From Trichoplusia ni (taxonomy: Eukaryota; Arthropoda; Insecta; Lepidoptera; Noctuidae), in assembly GCF_003590095.1 (NCBI RefSeq), contig NC_039481.1:5332001-5396000 (forward strand): a stretch of DNA of 64,000 nucleotides. Direction: 5' to 3'. Below, in pieces: positions 1 through 11,825 of the stretch. Under the pieces are notes generated by a model that worked only from the letters and a program-made list of their open reading frames with translations, was not told the origin of the DNA and did not search any database. Numbering within the stretch: position 1 is the stretch's first letter; the number at the start of each line of letters is the position of its first letter. Made by a program: the position numbers and the translations under genes.

Positions 1-2760
1 TGATTTAATTAATTTATTTAACATCTCCCCTGAGTTGCTTTAATTCATACTAAGAGACGAGAATTCAACGTAGTTTTGCCCTGTTCTCCAGACCCCTCGA
101 ATGAACACTATTTTTTATGCACCATAGAAAATGCTGGCAAAATTTTCTGGAGTGTATGCAAATGTAATAAAGGCATGCGCAATCAAAAATTAGTTTTAAG
201 CTATTGAAGTACTTTGCTTAGATTAGAATATAAAATATACCTTCCCGGTGGCAACACTAAACCATTTCCTTCTTTTAATACTTTAATGTGATTTGTTTTA
301 GGTTTTTCTTTCTTCAATTTAACTTCCTTAACTTTCGATACTTTCTGCGGCTCACGAGTATTTTGAGAATTTCGTGCATTTTCTTCAACAGGTTTGCTTT
401 TATTGGGCATGTCCACTTTATCTTTATTAGATCGTTTAACAGTCACAATGTCTGCAGTAACAGTTTGTTTTGCGTTATCCACACTTGAAATATCTGAAGA
501 GCTGGATGTTATTGAGCCAATATTCAGCAATTCTTGTGCCTTTCGATGAAGATTTTCGAGTGTCTTGCGGTCAGCGTCTTGATCTGTTTTATTTAATTGG
601 GGCTTCTTTTTTGGCATCTTTTTCCTGATATTAGAAGAGTTGGTTTTTTTGTTAGGAGTCTGAAATATTGCACATTATAGCATTTGAATTTCAAATAATT
701 ACTAATCTATAATTTCCAGCTAAGTAGCTGGACTAATATATACTCACCAATGCGTCATCAGTGCTATCAAACCTATCAATATTTCCGTTGGATTTTGAAT
801 TTAAACTCTGTTGTAATAGTATTTGTAACTGGGTCGCTCGTTCCCTCTCTGCTTCTGCAAGAGCGCGAGACTCTTTTCCGTCCCTCGCGACATCGTTTAA
901 CTTTTGTAGCAACAATTCGTATTGCTTCGTTTGAGCTTCTGCTCGATTCGCCCATATTTGAACTTGGGCCTCGGCTTCTTTGCTTCTAGCGGCAATATCT
1001 TTCTCAGTTTTTAACCTCTGAAATAATAGAAAGACATGGTTTGAAATAACCCTAAAAAGGATATTTTTTAATGATGATTATACGAACCGAATCGATTAGT
1101 TCTTTCTTCAACGCAGAAATTTCTATTCCTTGTTGTTTTATAGTCTCGTGTAATTGCAATATTACGGTCGATTCATTAGCAACAGGTTTCTCATTGTCTT
1201 TTTCCTTGAAATTGTTTATCGTTTCCATTATTTGGACTCGTAACTTATTCATTTCCTTGTTATAATTTTCGTGTTCCTCTTTTTTCCATTCTTCGATTTT
1301 ATTCAATAAATAATCTTCGTTATTGGTTGAAACTTCAGCATCTTTCATTACTTTTTCTATCACCTTCGCTACTACAACATTATTAGCAGGGTTAGCATTA
1401 TTGGGTTTTGTATCTTCACTCTTATTGGTGGATTTCGCCTGGTTGTTTGCATTTGCAATGATCGTTTCCATTTCTTTTATTTTAGTTTTAAGTTCATTAA
1501 CTTCTTCACTTAATTTAGTATTTTGGTTATTTGGATTGTTTTCTTGGTTATCTTTCTGAGGTGTTTCGATAACATTTCCATGCCGTCTAGATATATGACT
1601 TTTCAAGTATAGTTGATTTAGAAACACTTTGTCACAGTAACCGCACTTATTGTATTGTAGTGCGTCGTTTGACGTCGATGGAAACATTTCTCCCTTATGG
1701 GAAAGGGTTTTTAAAATCATTGTTGCTATATTATCATTGCCATAGGGCAAAGGAGCTTTATAGCTATGCCTCGATCTTTTTTTAAGTCGACGGATTTCTT
1801 CGTCTTTTTCTTTTAAGTCTCGTTTACAGGTATCAAGCTCCTAGTAAAAATGAAATGCTCATTAGTAGTTTAAGTTTATCGATATTTCAATTTAAGTGTA
1901 TAGATAGTATTATGTATAGATATTATTACCTGGGCTAATGAAGTTATTTCTTCCCTCAGAACATAAACGCTTCTGTCGAGGTAGTGACGGCAGAATTGTT
2001 GGTATTCAACAGCCAGTTGAGCTAGCCGGAATAGTTTCATGACCCCATCATCGAGAATTCGTACATCGAACTCTGACTCTAACACGCAATCTAATATCTG
2101 TGTTTAATTAATCATATTTAAATAAGATGAATTTAAGTACCTCTGCGGCTAAGTCGATTGTGATAAAACTTTTGCCACGGAATCGATAGATATAGTTACA
2201 CGCGGGCATGACCACTAGTAACTTACTTAAGTTTTCTACATGAACCTGTTAAGCTATGAAAAGGTACGCTACCAACTTCACCTAGTGGTAAGGGGCTATA
2301 ATGTAATAAAAGTAAGAAAAAAAAAACACTTACGTCATTCAGATGTTGTTCAATAATTACAAATTTTCTTTCTTTTATTAAACTATCTAGGTCTATCAGT
2401 CCTGCAACAATATATAGTTATTGGAACAGTTTTGGTCAATGTTTGACAATTTAAGGAAACAAAAAAGTTTATGAGCTAAAGTTTACTCTTTAGATAGTAC
2501 AAGGTTAGAAAGTAGGTCAGTCAACAAGTTTTTAAAAAAACATCAGGTTAAATTATTGCAAACATATGGAATTTAGTAGAACTTAGTTAATGTTATTAAT
2601 GAAATAAAATAAAAAAAAAACCTTTTACTTTCTATAACTACTTACTGATCTTATTCCAGTCTATATGAATCCGGGGCCGATGTGTGTTAAATGCAAAACC
2701 AGATTCTTCTGCAATTTTAGGAAAATGGTGATGTAGTTCATATGACGTCTTACACGCCAT
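1..2760 (-). CDS. DZIP1: DZIP1/iguana-like C2H2 zinc-finger protein (partial, 3' end beyond window)
   Basis: DZIP1 family proteins act at the basal body in ciliogenesis and Hedgehog signalling (family knowledge). Exons, in order of transcription: 2760-2646, 2401-2334, 2097-1930, 1840-1088, 1017-748 and 659-241. All junctions are in phase, giving about 597 residues inside the window. The N-terminus contains the Dzip-like stretch ending in RPRIHIDWNKI. Residues about 183-204 form one C2H2 finger (CGYC, then H-x4-H). The rest is highly charged coiled coil rich in Glu, Lys and Gln, and the last exon is a lysine-rich low-complexity tail. The start is the ATG at 2760-2758. The donor of the large exon is a weak GTTCGT. 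The last exon either splices at 241/240 (AAG/GTATAT) and continues off the window, or reads on to a stop at 201. I prefer splicing. Identity is by motif and architecture from memory; the gene order is not diagnostic. Confidence 0.8.
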
Positions 2761-3888
2761 TATCTGAATTTGTAGACCCACATTTAACTGTGGTTAATTT
2801 AAATTGAAAACAAACATTCTCACTTAGAACTCCTTGTCTGAAAACAAGGCGGTGGTGACGCCAATGTTTGTTTTTAACCGTTGCCTAGCAACGCAGTGTC
2901 AAACACCATCGACGTCTAGAGTAAAAATATTGAATTCCAAAAAGTTTTACTTTTGACATACTCTCATGCAAATAGTATTATTGCTGGACGTAACGTGTGT
3001 TTAAATTGTTAAAATTTAGAACCTGCTAAATCAGTTAGGGTATTAAATAGTATTAATTTACTCTTACTTTATTTAAAACTAGCTGTTACCCGCGACTTCG
3101 TCCCCGTGGGTAGAAGATATAAGTTATAATTTAGGTATACCTGCCCGGTTTTTTTCACATTTTCCATTGTATCTTAGCTCCTATTAGTCGTAGCGTGATG
3201 GTTTATAGCCTAAAACCTTCCTTCAATTTGGACCAGTAGTTCCTGAGATTAGCGCGTTCAAACAAACAAACAGACAAACTCTTCAGCTTTATATATTAGT
3301 ATAGATTTACCAAAAAGGTAATCTGATGTTTGTAAGCGCTCATAAAGAGGTTAAGGTTATAATTTCTTGCCTATTTTATATTTACTAATGAATAAATTAA
3401 AATTAGTAGGTAAAAAGGGTAAAAGTTCAAAAGTCAAACAAAAAGTATTCGTGATAATTAACCACATTGCTTACTTAACTTTATTGATCCAAGTAACAGA
3501 GCCTGTTTCATCGTAAAGATATCTATCGCAATGCCTATATCTAAGAGGAGCAGTCTCATGGATAAGGGGGCGGCCTGGCGACATACAGTTCATTGTTTAT
3601 TTTTTTTGCTTTTTTTATATGCCGTCGACCGATATTTAAAGCAAATGTAAGGTATAAGAAAAGTGTGCAACATTCAACTCGATACACAAAACGTGAACTC
3701 AAAATACGCAGCAGTCGATTTGTAGGGTAGACAACCTGAATATTTTGCAACCAGCACACGCTCTGTGCTCGAGTTTATAGCTTTGTACAAATGTAAATGT
3801 TTGCGTATAAAAATAATAAATAACATCGCTTCGGCGGAATCGTGTCCATTGAGCGTGGCCGAGTCGTAGAGTTTGTGTCGTGTGGTGT
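2761..3888. other. Intergenic: DZIP1 upstream region to opsin 3' end
   Basis: The segment 2761-3070 is the presumed DZIP1 promoter and holds TGTCAAA- and TTGACA-type words at about 2897 and 2953. A short interspersed repeat occupies about 3079-3305. The opsin 3' UTR probably lies at about 3590-3888, with a minus-strand AATAAA near 3594-3600. I see no other gene. Confidence 0.5.
3079..3305 (+). repeat. Short interspersed repeat, family A (copy 1)
   Basis: It begins with CTAGCTGTTACCCGCGACTT and ends with a (CAAA)n-like run followed by CTTCAGCTTTATATATTAGT. The same sequence recurs in the opposite orientation at about 10345-10615. The family resembles the 3' ends of lepidopteran non-LTR elements and their SINE partners. 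The class is inferred, the repetition is seen. Confidence 0.75.
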
Positions 3889-5834
3889 TTACGCCGCGGG
3901 CTTCTCTTCAGAGACGGCAGTGGCGCCCGAGGCCACGGAGCCGGACTCGTCGGGCGAGGCCTGGCACGACAGCGAGGGGAACTTCTGGTACAGAGCAGCG
4001 CGGTACTTCGGGTGGCTGGAAGCAGTGCAATGCATTAGAGAATCCAATAGTGTCTACCAAAATCTACTGAGAATTCAGCGCTGTTTTTTCTGTATGTTTT
4101 ATCCTAATTGTAAGCGAGGATAATGTTTTTCTAACTAACCTGATGCCATATACAATAGGATTGTAGACGGCGTTAGCCTTTGCGAAAAGTGATCCCCAGA
4201 TGGTAGCGAGGGGGCTGATCGGCGCGCTCTCGAACACTCCAGTGTAGTTGATCACAAGGTAAGGAGTCCACGCCATGAACCACAGAGAAATGGTCATTAG
4301 AGCAACCTTAAAACAATAATTTTTACATTGATTACTTATATCGTTACAGATGAATAAAAAAAATATAAGTAGTCAAAAATTAAAAGTTACCTTCGCTAAT
4401 TTGCACTCAGCGCTAGTGTTTGCAGCTTCGGATGATCGGAGAGAAGCGACGTTCATTTTCTTAGCCTGTTCCCTCATAGCTTTCTCGTGAGCGGCTACGG
4501 CCTGGGTGAAAATAATTTAGTATCTATAAAACAACTGTTACTTAACACTTAAAACAAACGAGCATGTGAAATCAAGAATAAATAGGCTTTGCCCAGTATA
4601 AAAAAAAAAGTAAACAAGGCATTTGTAGGTGTTTGTGTTACCTGGACAATGAAGAAGTATGAGTAGATGATAAGCAGCAGGGGCATGAAGTAGACGAAGA
4701 CGGAGTAGATCAAGATGTAGCTTCGGCTGAACCAATCCTTGGACAAGTAGTCAGTGCCACACGCAGTCATATTGCCTTCAGGCACATAGCTGTGGGACAA
4801 AGTAAAATATGAGTTATAAACAAAAGGTTATTATGGAGGGAGAGAGAGAACTTCTTACAGAGTCCCCACTTTATCATGTTGCATTGAAGGTATTCATTAG
4901 TTTGAACATTCTTACCGGTTCCAGCCGAAGAAAGGCGCGAGCGTCCATGCAAGAGAGAAGGCCCAGATCCCGAGAATGCGCAGAAGAGCTCCGTTGTTGG
5001 TCATCGGCTTGGCGGCAATACCTTTCACGATAACGTTGTAACGGTCAAAGGCGATCATTGTCATAGTCCATATCGATGCGCATCCGAATAGAGAACCAGC
5101 ACAAGCGTACAATTCGCATGCGAGTGGACCTGTAAAAAAATGAAACGTTATTTAGATCCAGAGTACCTACGTATAAATTTAATTACATTTTTAACGAATA
5201 AATTGTATTAGAAACGATAACTGTAAGTGGAAATATTTTGGACAATACACACCCCAGACCCAAGTTTCGTTGTAACAATTAACCACCATAGCCGGAGACA
5301 TAGCGCACATCATGAGGAAGTCGGAGAAAGCGAGATTCACTACCAGTAAGTTTGATGGAGTTTTAAGGCTCTGTAAAAACAAAAACAAAGTTAATCTGGT
5401 CTTTCTTGAAGGACAGGACTTTAGATAAAGACGCTATTTTTTTTTTCCATAACCCTGTATTTCTCCCCTAGACTTATGGTACGTTTAGGCTTACCTTGGT
5501 TGACATGAAAATGTAGATGACCATGCCGTTGCCAGTAATTGAAATGAATCCAAGACAGCCAATAGTGAATCCTAATAGTCCGTGCCAGAGCGGGTTCATT
5601 GGAGGAAACTGGTACCTGTAAGAGATTTTTTTATAATTTTGTAGTAGATACCTACAAAATATTTTGTAACCGAGAGGTGTTCTTCAAGACATACCAGTGA
5701 GGATCTACCATATGAAGCATGTCTGGCGGCACTTTATCCACGACGGTCTGGTTGGATGCGCCGTAGGCCGCAACCTGGCCACCCCATGCTTGCAGGGCTG
5801 CCATGCCTGGCCCGGGATCCAAAGCCAAGGACAT
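3889..5834 (-). CDS. LWRh: Long-wavelength-sensitive opsin (green-type rhodopsin)
   Basis: This is the visual-pigment GPCR of rhabdomeric photoreceptors: it binds retinal and couples to Gq. The eight exons are 5834-5695, 5615-5495, 5370-5253, 5129-4916, 4789-4642, 4501-4391, 4306-4140 and 4015-3889. They total 1146 nt, or 381 aa, the usual LW-opsin length. Visible hallmarks are an Asn-Gln-Thr sequon near the N-terminus, TM1 GNGMVIYIF, the Cys131-Cys208 disulfide pair, DRY at 155-157, the AKKMNVASLR third cytoplasmic loop, and the retinal Schiff-base lysine at about 327 in SLFAKANAVYNPIVYG, followed by NPxxY. The tail VASGATAVSEEKPAA is the moth/butterfly LW signature. The start is the ATG at 5834. 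There is no frameshift or missing key residue. The upstream TATA/CRE/TAATCC cluster is described separately. Confidence 0.97.
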
Positions 5835-6108
5835 CTTCGATGTGATTATATAAACCTATGAAAGTTGACGAATTGAGATAAATATCCCGCAGAGATTATT
5901 ATATCAGAAAATATTTTAGATAATAGAAAATGAATAACTTACTTAAAAGCAGGAAAAGGAGGCTCGCTCCGAGATGGTTATTACAAAAATACTGAAGAAA
6001 ATCGTAGAACGAACTACTCCAGTCTTTAGTGTAGTATAACCGATCCCGTGTAGCGGCGGGATTGCCGAGGCTGTGGAGGCTACTCGTTGGCTACAGTTCT
6101 TACAACCT

Positions 6109-6146
6109 CTTATATATGCAGACCTTTAGGATTAACAATGACGTCA
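6109..6146 (-). promoter_or_regulatory. Candidate LW-opsin core promoter: TATA box, TAATCC and CRE
   Basis: On the minus strand the order toward the gene is a perfect CRE palindrome TGACGTCA (6139-6146), TAATCC (6134-6129), then TATATAAG (6116-6109), about 275 bp upstream of the opsin ATG. TAATCC is the classic K50 homeodomain (Orthodenticle/Crx) site used in fly rhodopsin promoters (known). Its use here, and a transcription start near 6085, are inferred. Confidence 0.5.
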
Positions 6147-8632
6147 CCAAGAAAATCGATGGCTATAATGAGATATACGTATCTAAGAAGGTGTACGCAA
6201 TACCTACAGCACATTACTCGGTCATTGTTATACAGGGTTGGACTTATTTGATCCAATATTTTTCTTTTGATTCATCCTCGTCATTTATATGATTCCATAA
6301 GATTTAGAACTTCTTCGTGGCAATAGTTCATAGATTTGCCTCTTTTGAAAGTGCCTGAGAAAGCAAAACTTAGATATTATAAAAAAAAAATGATTTGATT
6401 CAAATTAAGATGTATAATGTTCGGTCTAGAAAACCGGGGATTAGATTTAGCCACCAGAGGACTACATAAGTTAATGCCATGAGCACCCTAAGTACTATAC
6501 TACGTAGCTACTAGAGTGACTGTATTGTTTTAATAAGCTCTGTGATCCCTGCCAGAAAACAGGAGTAAGAAACTTTCGAAGCACTAAATTTTTATAGCAA
6601 AACCTTTAGCGCAGGTTCAAACTAAACGCATACCCAGACACCGATTGTGTACGAGAATTATGCAATGGATTGTTTTTTCATAAATATTCACTCTCTTTAA
6701 GCGTGGCTGGTGGTGTAATGATTCCTATTCTTCGTATTTAAACACACCTAATCATGGCAAATAATAATTATAAACATTCTGAATTACATCAATATTAAAA
6801 GCAGCATAAGGGATTACGATAAATAGGTTGCGAAAATTAGTGTAAGGTTCATCCCTGTCTTTCTTATGTCTTACTTGGCTAATATCGTTATGAGGCCACT
6901 AAGAAGTACCTTAACGTTAACAAGATTATACCTTCTAGCTGTAGTCGCATTTATATCGCGCAGCTGCTTCTTTCATACCTATCTAAGTTGTTTATCACTA
7001 AAATTATAGAAGTCTTGTAGCATATACTAAAAATCTGATTCGACACTTGAGAGTTTTTTAACCAACCTTAGGTAATACGATTTTATTTATAATAAGTATT
7101 ATTAACTTCTATTTATTTTTAGGAAGTGGACTTTCAAACCTGCTGTCTGTGGCATATATAAAAAAAATATATATATCATCGTTCTTAGAACTTTCTCATA
7201 TAAGAAGGATAATAGTTGCGTAATAACATTCAATTTGACATCCATCCATCCAACTATCATTGTAAACTCTAATGGAGCCAGTAGATGCTAAGAGCATGCA
7301 TTAGCGGATCCCCGAACTTTAGTGTAGACAGAAATTGCTCCTCAGAGCAGTAAACGAGAATAGAAATAATGTTTTGTTGTTCGATCTTTGTGTACAAGAA
7401 TTATATTTATGGGATCTATCAATGCTTTTTTTAACTATTTGGTTCGCTGTAAGTGTGACTTGAAAAATTATTTGTAAACCCCCGCGGCAGAATGATAAAG
7501 TTTGCGGTGTTGGTGTCTTTTAGAGATAAAACTAATTATTTGGGACGGATAAGGACAATTGGGTATAGATACTATCTTTTCCATTTTAAACCAAGATTAC
7601 GGGACTACGAAAGCTCCATATCTGGTATATATATATCTGTATATAACAACTGGTAGCTTCTTTGAAGCTGAGAAACAAAAAGTAACAAAAACGGGATAAT
7701 CATAGTATAAGTAATTGAGGTCACCAAGCTTCACCTACTGAGTGCGACGTGTCGCAGATTCTATCTCCGCGTAGGACAAGCATTTGTGTGATCCACGAAT
7801 ACTTGTCCTGAATCTGGGCGTGGGCGACACAAGGAATAATTTTTTAAAGCGGCAGTCGTAAAAAAAACAGAAATATACTAATGAGATGTTAATTTACTTA
7901 AGTCCCTATAAATAAACTATTCATTTTAAGTACATTTTATAATTCCATTTTATTTATATCACTGGTAAGCTTTTACCTAATAACAACTTTTTTATCTTGT
8001 ATTTATCTTGATTATTAATATTGTAAACATAATAGACCTTAACCTGTTTTTGTGAAAGTAACTCAGTTCACATGTCGCAAGTTCAGTTAAGTTACTCTTC
8101 AATCAACATGTTTCGGAATAAACGTCTTATTTTGGAATCCTCTTCGCTGTATAATAATGGACGTATTTACACGTCGCATAACTAGGAGCGTGCAAAGTCA
8201 AGCGTCGTCTAACTATTTTCGAAAAGCATCTATTGCCTCCATTGTTTAATTTTGTATTCTTAAGCGACCGGATTCAAATTATGGCCTATCAGTGCGAGGT
8301 AACTGAAAAAAAACTTACTACTAAACTACTTGGACATTAAAGATGCAATGATCCAGTAACAAAATCACTAAAGCTAAAAATAAACTAAACAAACTGTCAC
8401 AGATTTATTTGACATTAGCTTGACAGATGTCACTCTTAATGTTTGAAGTTTGTTTGACTGAGTGAAGCTGAAAACTTTTGAAACCGTCTTGAATCGCCAT
8501 ACATTGTTCTGTATTTTGGTTATTAAGCTTGATTTTTATAAAATTACATAATAAATACCAAAACCATTAAATAAATTAACCTCTAGATGTCGTTGAGCCT
8601 ATTTTTTTCTTCATAATCTTAAATAAATAGTG
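6147..8632. other. Intergenic region between opsin and SLD5
   Basis: This is AT-rich sequence without a supportable coding exon. It contains a degenerate tRNA-derived SINE at about 7695-7835 and, just before SLD5, a cluster of TGTCA/TGACA words (8396-8461) that probably marks its promoter. Confidence 0.5.
7695..7840 (+). repeat. Degenerate tRNA-derived SINE, family C (copy 1)
   Basis: It shares the GAGGTC..CCAAGC, CGCGTAGGACAAGCATTTGT and CCACGAAT.CTTGTCCTGA blocks with the better-preserved reverse-strand copy at about 37170-37375. The pol III box B is decayed here. Confidence 0.6.
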
Positions 8633-9574
8633 ATGGAATTATCTGAAGAAAACATCGACTTAAGTGAAAACGAAGAAGAAGAAGAAATAACGGCTGAGGT
8701 AGTTTTAAAAACTCTTCAAAGTGCCTGGCAAAACGAAAGGTTAGCTCCAGAAATACTTCCCCATCGCAATGACATGGTGGAGTGCATGCTGGGGCAAATA
8801 CAACACATGGAGCGCAATGTAAACAAATTGCCTAAAACGGACCTTCGTGCAACTATACATAAAATGGAACTAAGTAGAATAAAATTTATTATATGCAATT
8901 ATCTTAAAACTAGGTTAAGTAAAATAGAGAAGTTTTGTATACCAATTATCAATGAAGAGAGACAGAGATTGGAAACAGGTACAAATTACTTAACCCCTTC
9001 AGAGTATAAGTATGCTCAGGAGTATCTGTTGAATATGGAGAACCACATGAAGACTGTTGTACTAGATCAAATGCCGGGGAATATGCAAACATTTGAAATG
9101 AGTAAAATGGCTGAGCATCCGAACATGCAAAGCCATGTGTTTTTAAAAGCAAATGATACTGTTAATGGAGTAGTACTAGAAGATCTTGCAGGCGAAGATG
9201 AGGAAATAGATTTAGAAGGTAATAGGATTTGAAACATTCTTTATTCTTGCACTTGTTTAGTAAGAATTTCAATTTGTCTAGCACTTGTTTCTGGTAATGT
9301 CACCAAAATGAAAACAGCAGCATGAACTCGTGATAGCTTATTTTTGTCTGCATTTGATGTCACTTGCCTTATCTGCACTTAAACGCAACTGCTGATCAAT
9401 ACAAGTTCTTTCATTTTATGATAAAAAACAATTTGTTTCTTTAGGTATAGTATACTTGTAGGCAATGTCATATTCTAATAAAATACATATTTTGTTACAG
9501 AGGGATCACAGCACATCTTGCAGTACAAACCAATTGCTGATCTAGTTAAAAATGGGAAAGTACAACTTATATGA
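8633..9574 (+). CDS. SLD5: DNA replication complex GINS protein SLD5
   Basis: SLD5 (GINS4) is one of four subunits of the GINS complex, which joins Cdc45 and MCM2-7 in the replicative helicase in the nucleus. Exon 1 is 8633-9218 and exon 2 is 9501-9574. Together they encode 219 aa, against about 223 in human. The acidic N-terminus (about residues 4-18) is followed by the helical A domain with the family pattern ERLAPEILP and the KMELSRIKFIICNYLKTRL segment. The C-terminal B domain ends SQHILQYKPIADLVKNGKVQ plus LI, which matches the conserved SLD5 end and is completed only by the second exon. Without splicing the frame would stop 5 codons past the donor at 9219. The start is the ATG at 8633. 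AATAAA signals follow within 80 bp. Confidence 0.95.
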
Positions 9575-11825
9575 AATAAATTGCCCACATTACACACAAT
9601 TTTGTATTCACACTAACTTTACAATTTATCAATAAAATGTTGTTCATGTTACTATGAGCAGACTTTATTAATGGCTTTAATACCCCTTTTTTGTCTGCCA
9701 ACTATTTAAGAGCTAAGGGAGCTGTAAAATATTCTATATTGTTTATTTGCAGTACATGTAGTCAATATAATTCAGATAGCTTAATCCTAGCTGAGCGAGT
9801 AGCTTGTATTATTTAATTACCTGTGAATCCTGCGATATATCTGTTTGAATGGGACTGACCTTCTTTATAACGACCTACTAGTTCAAATAGAATAGGGTAT
9901 CATATAAAAGGGTTTTATGTGTTGTGAATTGCTAATTACGTTCTTGCGACGAATTATTTGTCATCATTCATGAGAAATTTAATCTAAACCATTCAAGTGC
10001 GAAGTCTGTGAAATGAATCCTGCTATGTATAATGACCCTTAGGATTATTTCAGTGACCATCTGGTAAATGACGTATGAATAGTGTTCAATTTTATCCAGT
10101 TTCTATTCATTCATCAGCTACTGTAAAAAGCGGAATTGGGGTCCTGGGAAAAATTGTCACCGAAGCTTGAATGTGTAAAATTTTGAAAAAAACGACGTAA
10201 CTGTGTCCTAATGCACTTTGTGATTTCCACGCGCTTTCAAGAAGTCACGTAAGTAGCTCACCGAACATCACCCCAGTTTATCCTGCATTTCGACAAGTTG
10301 TTGTAGTTTCTATTTAGTTTAGTTTGGATTTAGTAATCTATATCTATATCTATACTCTATACTAATATATAAAGCTGAAGAGTTTGATTGTTTGTTTGTT
10401 TGTTTGAACGCGCTAATCTCAGGAAGTACTGGTCCAAATTGAAAAAATCTTTTTGTGTTGAATAGACTATTCATCGAGGAAGGCTTTAGGCTATAAACTA
10501 TCACGCTGCGACTAATAGGAGCGAAGATACAATGGAAAATGTCAGAAATACAGGGCAGATAAATCATAATTTAGATATTCTACCCACGGGGACGAAGTCG
10601 CGGGCAACAGCTAGTATTCATATATTTATGATAAATAATTGTAGCGACCTACTTACTTACGTAGCGTAGTACTTGAAATCTTGTAAAGATATCTCGATAA
10701 GTAATAGCATTACTTTGGGACAATTTTAATAAAACTAGCATATTAGAACACTTTATATATTCCCATTCTCATAGAAACAAACAGTAAACACTGTAATCTC
10801 AAGGCAATAATTACATGAAGTAGATACATTTCATATAGGTAAGGCAATTCACATCACAAACGGTACGCATAATAAATATAAATGTATTATACTAACCACA
10901 TCAAAAGCAACACATGATGTGTTAAATACATTTTTCGCCGCAGCTAATTAATACAAAAACTATGGATGGAATGTTGCTGCAGTTGTGGCACATTAAGAAA
11001 AATTCGAGATTTTTTTTTGAAAAGTGGCTAATATACTTAGTCTTTATTTTGGTAAGTAAGTACTATAAGTTTCGGTTGGTCACATTGGTTTCTTATTTAA
11101 CTTTAAGGACTTATTTAAGTACGGTATACAATCAAGATTTTATAAGTATTTTTAGAACATCTTTGTAAAAGCTGTTACAAGCTTAACATCTAAAAGGCAC
11201 TGATTATAAATAAACAGTAAACATTAAATGACAAATATTTCAAACATACAAGTAAAATAAGTACTTAGGTACTACTTACAAAATAATTAAATTATTAACA
11301 CTAAAGGAACCTATTTGTGATAAAAAGTGTTTAAAAAATAACTTCATCATTATTTTTGGTACGTATTTTTTATAGGCCACACCCTTGTCAGGCACACCTA
11401 ATCACAAAGTTTTAACGCTTAAACACCTACAAACAATGAAGGAGAAATTACATAAAATGTTACATAAGTACTTATAAGTAAGTACGGAATTTCATCAACA
11501 ATTTTGTTAACAAGGTAAGTAAATATATTTACAAAAAAAGTAAGAGGCGAGGTTAACCACTGACCCCTATTATAATAGGCAGGTACTCTGGACTGGCTAA
11601 CCTTGAAAGTAAGAGCTATCCTTTAGAATAATTATTACAGTTATTTATGAGGACGCTCACTACTGCTCATTGACTGCTATCAGGCTCTAGAAATTGGAGG
11701 CGAACCGCGAACACCAGTCCAGTGTATTATAGAAGATGTCAGTGTTCTGCACAATGTGCCTTAGCGTATTTCACAGGCCGTTAAGTTTAGACCGCACATG
11801 AATTAAGTAGTCTCTGTAAAAAGTT
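9575..11825. other. Intergenic region between SLD5 and the ABCC gene (tail to tail)
   Basis: It holds the 3' UTR of SLD5 (AATAAA near 9576 and 9632), a family A repeat at about 10345-10615, and AT-rich sequence with no convincing coding exon. The 3' UTR of the ABCC gene presumably occupies the right end. Confidence 0.45.
10345..10615 (-). repeat. Short interspersed repeat, family A (copy 2)
   Basis: This is the reverse-orientation relative of 3079-3305. Read on the minus strand it starts with CTAGCTGTTGCCCGCGACTT and ends with a long CAAA run (seen on the plus strand as TTTGTTTGTTTGTTTG) and CTTCAGCTTTATATATTAGT. Confidence 0.75.

Noticed and set aside
3842..4123. Plus-strand ORF across the opsin last exon
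   Set aside because: It is antisense to the well-supported opsin C-terminus and has no homology.
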